Below are positions 18,966 to 26,227 of a stretch of 64,000 bases of DNA, in pieces. A model generated the notes under the pieces. It did not search any database and had not been told where the DNA came from. It was given only the letters and a program-made list of their open reading frames with translations. The first letter of the stretch is position 1; the number at the start of each line of letters is the position of its first letter. Location: assembly GCA_003167215.1 (NCBI GenBank), contig PMTV01000047.1, positions 62,001-126,000 of the forward strand. Direction: 5' to 3'. The position numbers and the translations under genes were made by a program. The stretch comes from Acidobacteriota bacterium. GTDB taxonomy: Bacteria > Acidobacteriota > Terriglobia > Acidiferrales > UBA7541.

Positions 18966-19814
18966 TCATTCCTTGCGTAGTGTCGCTTCGACCAAACCCT
19001 GCGGCTCGTCCGTAGGCAGAAAAACTTCCGCGGAATTGTCCATCCCGAAAGGCGAAAGATCAACAAGATTGAAATGCTTGTCAGGCAATAAAAGATGAAT
19101 CTCGCGAATGCGGTCAAAACTGGCCAGCACCGCTTCGCCCATGGCGTACAGCGTGTGCTGAAGTGAGTTGCTGTCGTGTTCGGCAAAGGTTTCCAGCAAC
19201 GTCTGCCGCACGCCGTGCCAGACCGGACTGAATTCTATTTCGTCGGATTCGTAAAGCCATTCCGCGCGAATGGTCGTGGATAAAATCCGATCGCGGTCCT
19301 CTTTCAACGTGGTGTACGGATCGCGCAGAAATCCGCCGAACGACGATTTCGTTGTCTTCAGCACATCCAGGTCCTGGATACCCGCGCGAATCGCAATTCC
19401 TTCACGAGTTCCGTCCAGCATTGCCGTGCGCTTTTCCGGACCTGACGCGCGCGTGAATGCGAAAGCATGCGGCTTCGCCCCGTGCGCAATACGGGACCAC
19501 GGATTTTCCAGCGTCTCAATCCGGACTCGGGAAACTTGTTCGTTATAAGTAAGAAAGTGCTCGATCAGGTGCAGCGCAAAATCTTCCACCGCTTCGACCG
19601 GGTACTGGCGCGCCAGCGCGTACACCGTGTTCTTGATGGTGTCCGGCGGCAGAATTTTCTTGTTCTCGCCTCTTGTGTGCGCCGCCTCAAAATCGCCTTC
19701 GAAGCGAATCCCGACCGTCAGTTCCTTGATGTCGTGGCGGCCCTCCTGCCGCAAAACGCGGAGAAGCCGCACCCGCGACTTGCCATAATTGTTTTCGCCC
19801 AGCTTCACCGCCAT
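18966..19814 (-). CDS. Urate oxidase (uricase)
   Basis: 282 residues of cofactor-free uricase, a tandem T-fold protein. Visible family blocks are the start LGENNYGKSRVRLLRV (the active-site Lys is in this segment), the first-domain segment PPDTIKNTVYALA containing the catalytic Thr region, and the end-of-protein block LLPDKHFNLVDLSPFGMDN. It oxidises urate to 5-hydroxyisourate. A guanine deaminase gene lies 1.2 kb away, supporting a purine catabolic role. No hydroxyisourate hydrolase or OHCU decarboxylase is seen in the window. Confidence 0.93.
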   Translation of the reverse strand: MAVKLGENNYGKSRVRLLRVLRQEGRHDIKELTVGIRFEGDFEAAHTRGENKKILPPDTIKNTVYALARQYPVEAVEDFALHLIEHFLTYNEQVSRVRIETLENPWSRIAHGAKPHAFAFTRASGPEKRTAMLDGTREGIAIRAGIQDLDVLKTTKSSFGGFLRDPYTTLKEDRDRILSTTIRAEWLYESDEIEFSPVWHGVRQTLLETFAEHDSNSLQHTLYAMGEAVLASFDRIREIHLLLPDKHFNLVDLSPFGMDNSAEVFLPTDEPQGLVEATLRKE

Positions 19815-19913
19815 GCTTCAGCTCCCACTCGTCATATAACGCACGTCTGCGGCGTAAATCCACCGCCGGCTATTCCACTTATTAAATGTAAGTTATGCTC
19901 GCATGCTTGAACC

Positions 19914-20744
19914 ATGAACTACAAGACCACAGCGCCCGCGCTCCTATTCTTGCTTTTAGCGTCCGGCTCAGGTGCGGAATTGCACACAAAAAGTACCACT
20001 GGCACTGTCGTGGTTATCGGCTGGTCGCAAACCGCAATTGTCATCGCTGTTGACAGTCGAGGGTTCGACGACAAGGATAAATATCGCGACGATATTTGCA
20101 AGATCGTGAGACTCGATGACCATTCGGTCTTCACTGCTGCCGGGAATATTATTCACGCTCGTGCTGGCCGAGCGCTCTGGAATGCACAGGCAGAAGCTTC
20201 TACCGCTTTCAAAGAAGCACAAAGGACCGCGGCCCCGCGGCTTCTGAAAAGTGCGGCGAAAGATTGGGGCGATCACATGGTTGCGGCCATCAACCAGGCT
20301 CTCGCGGTCGATCCTTCGGGTTCCCAGCTGATGCTGGAGAACAATGTTTTCCTAACCGGCGTGTTCATAGGTTTCGAAAACGGTTCCACGGCGATGTATC
20401 AGGCGGAAATCGTATTCGACCCTGGCACTCGACAGGCCAGACAGAACTTCTATATCGAGCGCCATGGGCATACCGTTCAATTTGCCGCATTGGGCCGAAG
20501 CGAAATCGTTACCGAAGTCGTCGCGGACAAAACTCATTTTGCACGAGTTGAGCAGCGGAAGTGGGCCGCGGCGGAACGAAATATTCCCTTCCGGGACCGG
20601 GATGTGCGCTGGGCCATCCGCTTGGTCCAACTCACAATGGAGTACGACCCCAAGAAGGCTGATGTGGGGGGCCCCATCGACGCACTTGAAATTACACGCA
20701 GAGGAATTCGATGGGCTGAGCGCAAACCAGAATGCAATCCCTAG
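19914..20744 (+). CDS. Secreted proteasome-like Ntn hydrolase (predicted)
   Basis: 276 residues. A signal peptide (hydrophobic core about 7-16, Ala-Ser-Gly-Ser-Gly-Ala near 16-21) precedes a sequence matching the proteasome beta-subunit fold. Taking Thr31 as residue 1, Asp47 is residue 17, Lys63 is residue 33 and Gly77 is residue 47, exactly the spacing of the T1-D17-K33 catalytic set and the oxyanion Gly47 of proteasome and HslV subunits. Thr31 is preceded by Gly30, like the Gly-Thr junction that proteasome precursors cut. Later blocks (VFLTGVFIGFENGSTAMYQAEIVFDPG and GGPIDALEITRRGIRW) fit the second half of the fold. No ATPase partner is near. The substrate is unknown and activity is unproven. 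Confidence 0.7.
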   Translation: MNYKTTAPALLFLLLASGSGAELHTKSTTGTVVVIGWSQTAIVIAVDSRGFDDKDKYRDDICKIVRLDDHSVFTAAGNIIHARAGRALWNAQAEASTAFKEAQRTAAPRLLKSAAKDWGDHMVAAINQALAVDPSGSQLMLENNVFLTGVFIGFENGSTAMYQAEIVFDPGTRQARQNFYIERHGHTVQFAALGRSEIVTEVVADKTHFARVEQRKWAAAERNIPFRDRDVRWAIRLVQLTMEYDPKKADVGGPIDALEITRRGIRWAERKPECNP

Positions 20745-20777
20745 CCACGGCCCCAGCTTCAGAGAAAGTAAATGACA

Positions 20778-20824
20778 GCGTCGTGAATGATGGCAACCGC
20801 AAAGCGACGCGGAGTACTTTTTTT
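20778..20824 (+). terminator. Probable intrinsic terminator after the proteasome-like gene
   Basis: GCGTCG at 20778-20783 pairs perfectly with CGACGC at 20805-20810 around a 21-nt loop, and a run of seven T follows at 20818-20824. The 7-nt gap between stem and T run weakens it. It lies 33 bp after the stop codon at 20744, between convergent genes. Confidence 0.4.
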
Positions 20825-20828
20825 CGAA

Positions 20829-21029
20829 TTAGCGCGCGCGCTTCAGAAGCAGACATCCGCCAATGAAGGCCAGGATTCCCGCAGCCACGGCCGGAATATA
20901 GGCGGCCCAAAACGCAGCGCCCGGATGGAAGTCAGGAGCTGTGTGAAGCAAATGGTGGTGAAGCAGATGCGCGTAAGCCAACGTTGTGAATAGCACCGAA
21001 ATTCCGCACACGATGTTCAGGATTCGCAT
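20829..21029 (-). CDS. Small two-helix membrane protein, unknown function
   Basis: 66 residues with two hydrophobic helices (about 2-19 and 37-58) joined by a His-rich loop (HLLHHHLLHT), ending in a basic KRAR. The start at 21029 is chosen because GGAGG lies 6 nt upstream; an ATG four codons earlier overlaps that site. The His cluster could bind a metal, but nothing else identifies a function. It sits just downstream of the guanine deaminase gene on the same strand. Confidence 0.6.
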   Translation of the reverse strand: MRILNIVCGISVLFTTLAYAHLLHHHLLHTAPDFHPGAAFWAAYIPAVAAGILAFIGGCLLLKRAR

Positions 21030-21057
21030 GGTGGCCTCCATTCGTTGCCGCTTCGCT

Positions 21058-21525
21058 TCAGTAACTGATTTTGTCCAGCTTTCGTTCCCATGCGCGAAAC
21101 GCCGCCAGCGATTCTTCGCGCATCATCTGGATCATCGGGATTTTCCGGTGCAAGTGCGGACGCTGAATTTCCCGGTATATGAACGAATCGTCAAAGCCCG
21201 CCTTTGCGGCATCCGCGGCCGTGCTCGCGAAATAGACGCGAGCCGGGCGCGCCCAGTAAATTGCTCCCAGACACATGGGACAAGGCTCGCAGCTTGAGTA
21301 AAGCTCGCAATCCGCGAGATGGAAATTTCCCAGCTTTTTGCAGGCTTCGCGAATCGCCGTCATTTCGGCGTGTGCGGTCGGATCGTTCATCACCGTCACG
21401 CAGTTCCCGGCCTCGGCGAGAATTTGGCCGTCTTTCACAATGAGGGCGCCGAAGGGTCCGCCGCCCGAATGTACATTTTCCAGCGCGAGCGCGATGGCGC
21501 GCTGCATAAAAGTGTTTTGATCCAT
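21058..21525 (-). CDS. guaD: Guanine deaminase (CDA-superfamily nucleoside deaminase)
   Basis: 155 residues. The zinc site is HAE (DPTAHAEMTAIREACKKLG) with PCPMC (SCEPCPMCLGAIYWARP). The overall sequence, including the tail segment AGFDDSFIYREIQRP, closely follows the Bacillus GuaD type rather than tRNA adenosine deaminase TadA. It converts guanine to xanthine. The start is the Met beginning MDQNTFMQRAIALA; the open frame continues upstream into the MATE gene but is not part of the protein. It starts 5 bp after the MATE stop, so the two share a transcript. Confidence 0.88.
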   Translation of the reverse strand: MDQNTFMQRAIALALENVHSGGGPFGALIVKDGQILAEAGNCVTVMNDPTAHAEMTAIREACKKLGNFHLADCELYSSCEPCPMCLGAIYWARPARVYFASTAADAAKAGFDDSFIYREIQRPHLHRKIPMIQMMREESLAAFRAWERKLDKISY

Positions 21526-21530
21526 TTTGG

Positions 21531-22928
21531 TCAACCAGTATCCAGCATTGTAGCCGTCAACGGAATTTTCTGCGTGGCGAAGGAACGCTCTTTGCGCCGC
21601 CAGAAATACAGAAGAGCGCAGCCGATCAAAATTAATGCGATGCACAGGCCCGTCCACAACCCGGCCGCGCCCCATCCCAAATGGAAACAAAGATAGGCGC
21701 CCAGAGGCAATCCCACCAGCCAATACAAAATCAAATGGCAGATCATTGGAGTTCGCGTGTCGCCCGCTCCGCGTAACGCGCCGGTGGCTACGGTCTGCAT
21801 CCCGTCAAAGAGTTGGAAAAATCCGCCCACGAAAAGCAGTGTGCTTGCCGCGCGCAGCACCGCTGGATCGGGCGTATAAATCCGGACGATATACTGCGGC
21901 GCCACCAGGAAAAGTATCGTCATCAATCCCATGAAGCCGGTGCCCAGAAACATCGCCGTCCATCCCGCGCGGCTGGCGGCATCGGATTCGCCGCGGCCTA
22001 GCGCTTGTCCCACTCGGACTGCGGCGGCCGCGCTGAGTCCCAGCGGAACCATATACGTGAAGCTCACTGTGTTCAGCGCGACCTGATGGCTCGCGAGCGG
22101 CACGGCGCCCAGCTTCGCGATCATCGCTGTAGCCACGGCAAAAACTCCCACTTCCATGCCGAATTGCGTAGCGGCGGGCAGGCCTAACTGTACCAGGCGC
22201 CAGATACGGAAGAAATCCGGCAGGCGGCGAGTGTCGCGCAAACCGGTTTTGTAGCGGCGATCGTAGTACACGCAATACGCGAGCAGCACACTCATCATAT
22301 AAATCCGCGCGATGCAGGTGGACCATCCGGAACCCACCGTGCCCATCGCCCGCAGTCCCAGATGGCCGTAAATCAACGCCCAGTTTCCCGCCAGATTTAC
22401 CAGGTTCGCAGAGACCAGCGCGAACATCACAGGCTTGGCCTGATCCATTCCCTGCAGGTAGCGCCGGAAGACAAAATAAAGCAGCAGTGGAAGCGTGGAC
22501 CAGTTCAGGGCGTGCAGATACGGAACCGCCTGGTTCAGGACACTACTTTGAATATTGAGCGAACGCATAATCGGCCCAAACAACATGACCAGTCCCATCA
22601 GAACCGGAGATATTCCCAGGCTCAGATACACACCGTTTACCAGCACGCGATGGCACTCTTCCAAATCACCCGCGCCATAAGCGTGCGAAACCAGCGTGTC
22701 CAGACCCAGCATCAAGCCCGTACCGAAAATCGCGACGGCGATGTAGAGGATGCCTCCCAGGCTGACCGCGCCGATCGCCACTGCGCTGTTCGCCTGGCGC
22801 CCCACCATCATCGTGTCCACGATACCCATGGTCATCCAACCCAGTTCGGCGCAGACCAATGGCATGGCCAAGCGCAACATCGGCCGCGCTTCTTCCGCAA
22901 TATAGTGGACGAACAGGCGCTTCAGCAT
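21531..22928 (-). CDS. MATE-family multidrug/toxin exporter
   Basis: 465 residues, about 12 transmembrane helices, two internally similar halves. The N-terminal half begins MLRLAMPLVCAELGWMTMGIVDTMMVGR, typical of NorM/MdtK proteins. It is expected to extrude cationic or other toxic compounds across the inner membrane using an ion gradient. The start at 22928 gives a conventional N-terminus; the frame extends 7 codons further upstream. It is co-directional with guaD 5 bp downstream. Whether it exports purine derivatives is unknown. Confidence 0.92.
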   Translation of the reverse strand: MLKRLFVHYIAEEARPMLRLAMPLVCAELGWMTMGIVDTMMVGRQANSAVAIGAVSLGGILYIAVAIFGTGLMLGLDTLVSHAYGAGDLEECHRVLVNGVYLSLGISPVLMGLVMLFGPIMRSLNIQSSVLNQAVPYLHALNWSTLPLLLYFVFRRYLQGMDQAKPVMFALVSANLVNLAGNWALIYGHLGLRAMGTVGSGWSTCIARIYMMSVLLAYCVYYDRRYKTGLRDTRRLPDFFRIWRLVQLGLPAATQFGMEVGVFAVATAMIAKLGAVPLASHQVALNTVSFTYMVPLGLSAAAAVRVGQALGRGESDAASRAGWTAMFLGTGFMGLMTILFLVAPQYIVRIYTPDPAVLRAASTLLFVGGFFQLFDGMQTVATGALRGAGDTRTPMICHLILYWLVGLPLGAYLCFHLGWGAAGLWTGLCIALILIGCALLYFWRRKERSFATQKIPLTATMLDTG

Positions 22929-23131
22929 AATTTCGTGTCCTGCGATCACTCTGCCGGATCGGGCCCACCAAAAACACGTCGAACGAAATCAATATTGGGA
23001 AGTTTATCGGTATTACCGTGAGGAACAAAACGCAAAAGCACGCCGCGGCTCGGTTCCCTTCGATGCGCTGGAGAACTTAGGACGCAGGAAAATTTTCACG
23101 TAACGCAGCGCAACGCAGTTCCAGGCGCGGG

Positions 23132-23137
23132 TATAAT
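23132..23137 (+). promoter_or_regulatory. Perfect -10 box upstream of the S53 peptidase
   Basis: TATAAT lies 24 bp before the ATG at 23161. The matching -35 is weak (GCAACG about 16 bp upstream). Transcription would begin near 23144, leaving a short leader with the AAGGAG ribosome site. Confidence 0.45.
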
Positions 23138-23160
23138 TGGTCTCGGCCCAAGGAGACATC

Positions 23161-24765
23161 ATGGCCAAACAAGAGAATCGCGTCGAATTGAAAAACAGCG
23201 CCCGCGCCGAATTCCCGGGCGCGCGCAAAATCGGTCCTGCGGACCCCAACGAGCGCATCGAAGTCACGGTCTTTCTTCGCCGAGGCTCGCCGCCATCCGC
23301 GTTCCCTTCTCTCGACCGCCTCGGCGCAACCGCGCCCAAGGATCGCGAGTATCTTTCCTGCGAGGCGTTTGAGGCCAAGCACGGCGCGCGTGCGGAAGAC
23401 ATCGCCAAAATTCGCGCGTTCGCTGCGGACTACGGTCTGGAAGTCGTTTCCGAAAGCTCCGCGCGCCGCTCCGTTTTTTTGGGCGGCACCGTGGGAGCTT
23501 TCAGCAAAGCTTTCAGCGTGCAACTGAGCCGTTACCAGCACGCACAAGGCAACTACCGCTGCCGCACCGGCACACTTCAAATCCCCGCCGCGCTCGAAGG
23601 CATCATCGAAGGCGTCTTCGGCCTCGATAACCGCCCGCAGGCGCAGACTCATTTCCGCCGCCGCAAAGATAACGATGCAACCGGCACAGTGCGCGCGAAA
23701 GCCGCAGACATTTCTTACACTCCGCTGGTTGTCGCGCAAGCTTACGATTTTCCTGCCGGCACGGACGGCACGGGCCAGTGTGTGGGAATCCTGGAATTGG
23801 GCGGAGGATACAATTCCGCCGACCTCACAAAATATTTCGCCGGCCTCAAAATTTCTCAGCCCAAAATCACTGTTGTCCCCGTTGATGGCGGCTCGAATTC
23901 CCCCACCGGCGGTCCTGACGGCCCGGACGGCGAAGTGGAACTCGATATCGAAGTTGTCGGCGCCATAGCTCCCGCCGCGCAGATCGCCCTTTATTTCACG
24001 ACCAACACCGACCAGGGCTTTCTCGACGCGCTGACGACCGCCGTCCATGACACGACGAATCGCCCCGCGATCATTTCCATCAGTTGGGGCGGCCCGGAAA
24101 GCTCCTGGACGCAGCAAGCGATGAATTCTTTCAGCTCGGCCTGCCAGGACGCCGCTACCATGGGCGTTACCGTCCTCGCTGCTTCCGGCGATAGCGGCTC
24201 GACCGACGGCTCCACCGACAACACAGCCACCGTGGATTTTCCGTCGTCCAGTCCTTACGTCGTCGGTTGCGGCGGCACGCGCTTGAGTTTGTCGGGAACG
24301 ACAATCACATCGGAAGTTGCCTGGAACGAGCTTGCCAGCGGCGAGGGCGCAACCGGCGGCGGAGTTAGCGGATTTTTTGCCCTTCCAACGTATCAGCAGC
24401 AGGCCAGCGTGCCGAAATCGCCCAGCGGTTTTGTCGGCCGCGGCGTGCCGGACGTCTCCGGCGACGCGGACCCCGAGACCGGCTACAACGTCATCGTGGA
24501 CGGAAGCGCCACCGTCATCGGCGGAACCAGCGCCGTAGCGCCACTCTGGGCCGGCTTGCTCGCGCGGATCAATCAGTCGCTGGGAAAAAATGTCGGCTAC
24601 GTGAATCCTCTGTTGTATGCCGCCAAAAGCGCTGCCACTTTTCACGACATCACCAGCGGCACCAACGGCACCTATTCCGCCAGCCCGGGTTGGGACGCCT
24701 GCACCGGCCTCGGCAGCCCGGACGGAACAACCCTGCTCGTCTCTCTCGGCGGCAAATCCACCTAG
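23161..24765 (+). CDS. S53 family serine-carboxyl peptidase (sedolisin/kumamolisin type)
   Basis: 534 residues. The pro-domain (about 30-165) is followed by the catalytic domain with E258 and D262 (GEVELDIEV), oxyanion D344 (AASGDSG) and nucleophile S457 (GGTSAVAPLWAG). A C-terminal calcium-site region (FHDITSGTNGTY) precedes the end. This is the complete Glu-Asp-Ser triad of acid-active sedolisins. There is no signal peptide, as in kumamolisin-like enzymes, so the export route is unclear. The start is chosen for AAGGAG 6 nt upstream. It is a single-gene unit facing away from the MATE gene. Confidence 0.94.
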   Translation: MAKQENRVELKNSARAEFPGARKIGPADPNERIEVTVFLRRGSPPSAFPSLDRLGATAPKDREYLSCEAFEAKHGARAEDIAKIRAFAADYGLEVVSESSARRSVFLGGTVGAFSKAFSVQLSRYQHAQGNYRCRTGTLQIPAALEGIIEGVFGLDNRPQAQTHFRRRKDNDATGTVRAKAADISYTPLVVAQAYDFPAGTDGTGQCVGILELGGGYNSADLTKYFAGLKISQPKITVVPVDGGSNSPTGGPDGPDGEVELDIEVVGAIAPAAQIALYFTTNTDQGFLDALTTAVHDTTNRPAIISISWGGPESSWTQQAMNSFSSACQDAATMGVTVLAASGDSGSTDGSTDNTATVDFPSSSPYVVGCGGTRLSLSGTTITSEVAWNELASGEGATGGGVSGFFALPTYQQQASVPKSPSGFVGRGVPDVSGDADPETGYNVIVDGSATVIGGTSAVAPLWAGLLARINQSLGKNVGYVNPLLYAAKSAATFHDITSGTNGTYSASPGWDACTGLGSPDGTTLLVSLGGKST

Positions 24766-25231
24766 CCAGCCGTCCAGCATCCTCCGACCTTGGCCACGGA
24801 TAAATCCTTCTACCTTTTGCGCCCGTGAATCCCGCAGGGATTCAGCCTGAGTGCCTTGCGAAGGGCGCAATGTCTTCGCTTCTGCGCGTGCACTGAAGGA
24901 ACGCGCATTCGCGTTTCTACCTTTTGCGCTGATTTTCTAGCGCAATGGTTTGGTTCAAAGTTCGCGATTAGGACTGCCCGGTTTTGTTTGTTTTCCGTTA
25001 GTCGGCGCACGTTTTAGCTCCGAGGGTCCGAAAATGGAAAGTGGTAGTGCGGCGAGGAGCTTTTCTGAGCGTGCTCGCTCAAATATGTTCACAACCAGAA
25101 CCTGTTGCACAGTCAGGTACGTATGTGTATGCTCACCGCGTTAGTTGCGGTGTCACAATGGTTACGTTCCGGAAGGCAATGATTGAGGCAATTCGGTAAC
25201 CTGCTAAAATCGCGACGCAAGCAGAAAACAT
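24766..25231. other. Intergenic region before the IetAS-like pair, with a perfect inverted repeat
   Basis: 466 bp without a credible gene. TGAATCCC at 24826-24833 and GGGATTCA at 24837-24844 form a perfect 8-bp hairpin with a GCA loop, without a T tract. The rest is less GC-rich than the flanking chromosome and probably carries the promoter of the ATPase gene. It may mark the left edge of an acquired segment. No tRNA or att duplication was recognised. Confidence 0.5.
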
Positions 25232-26227
25232 ATGCCTTCAGCCCAACAAATAGTCGCATTGATAAAGAGCCACGTTAGAGGCGATGAAGAACGATTTTAC
25301 TCCCTTGTGCTGCAGCTTGCGGCAGAAGAAGCTAAAAGGGGGCACGCCGTCGTCGCCGAGCAGCTGCGCGAGTTGCTAGAACAGGCAAAATCACCGAGGC
25401 CGCGAGTTGTTTATTCGCATGGCCCGGTGCCTGTGCCATCCGTGAGGAGCGACCTAGCAACCATTCTCTCCGTTCATTACCCAAAAACTCTACTGTCCAA
25501 TATGGTGCTGGATGACGATCTAAAGACTCGCCTCAGCCGCATTGTTCATGAACAACGGCAGAGGGGGCGCTTGAAGAGTCATGGTCTGAATGCCCGCCGC
25601 AAACTTCTGCTCACCGGGCCGCCAGGCACTGGAAAAACGATGACCGCAAGCGCCCTTGCTGGTGAATTGGACCTCCCTCTTTTCTCGGTGTTATTGCATG
25701 GAATTCTCACGAAATTCATGGGTGAGGCTGCGGCCAAGCTGCGTTTGATCTTTGACGCTATGATAGAAATGCGCGGTGTCTACCTTTTCGATGAAATCGA
25801 TGCACTAGGCGCAAAGCGAGACTCAGATAACGACGTCGGCGAAGCGCGGCGGATTCTCAATTCCTTCCTCCAGTTCTTGGAGCAGGATCACAGCGACGCG
25901 ATAATCGTGGCAACGACTAATCACGAATCGCTGCTCGACCGAGCCCTTTTTCGAAGATTTCAAGCCATTTTGAAGTACCAGCTACCATCAGCAGCCTTGA
26001 CGATCGAAGCCTTGCAGATGCGTCTACAAAGCTTTGATGTTTCCGACGTGGACTGGCAAACGACGGCGATTGAGGCGCGAGGATTGAGTCATGCAGACAT
26101 CATGGCTGCAGCCGAAGATGCGGCGCGCAATGCGATCCTAGACCGGGGCCCGAAGATTCTTGATTCAGATCTGCATGGTGCCATCGCCGCCCGGCGAAAT
26201 CAGTCGCATGTAGATTCAAATGGCTGA
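25232..26227 (+). CDS. ietA: AAA ATPase, IetA-like component of a protease defence pair
   Basis: 331 residues. Helical N-terminal region (1-120), then an AAA domain with Walker A GPPGTGKT (129-136), Walker B LFDEID (185-190), and sensor-type ATTNHESLLDRALFRRF. A C-terminal helical lid follows. The gene overlaps the downstream subtilisin gene by 8 bp. Paired AAA ATPase and S8 protease genes are known as IetAS, first described as a plasmid stability/incompatibility module of an Agrobacterium Ti plasmid and later as an anti-phage system. By analogy the ATPase restrains or loads the protease. The IetA name rests on architecture and gene pairing only. Confidence 0.8.
   Translation: MPSAQQIVALIKSHVRGDEERFYSLVLQLAAEEAKRGHAVVAEQLRELLEQAKSPRPRVVYSHGPVPVPSVRSDLATILSVHYPKTLLSNMVLDDDLKTRLSRIVHEQRQRGRLKSHGLNARRKLLLTGPPGTGKTMTASALAGELDLPLFSVLLHGILTKFMGEAAAKLRLIFDAMIEMRGVYLFDEIDALGAKRDSDNDVGEARRILNSFLQFLEQDHSDAIIVATTNHESLLDRALFRRFQAILKYQLPSAALTIEALQMRLQSFDVSDVDWQTTAIEARGLSHADIMAAAEDAARNAILDRGPKILDSDLHGAIAARRNQSHVDSNG

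Noticed and set aside
23077-24870. 597-codon open frame on the minus strand opposite the S53 peptidase
   Set aside because: Fully antisense to a gene with a complete catalytic triad; composition is that of a GC-rich shadow frame with no recognisable domain.
24950-24980. tRNA-like GGTTCAAAGT segment in the intergenic region
   Set aside because: No acceptor stem, anticodon arm or CCA-compatible end around it.
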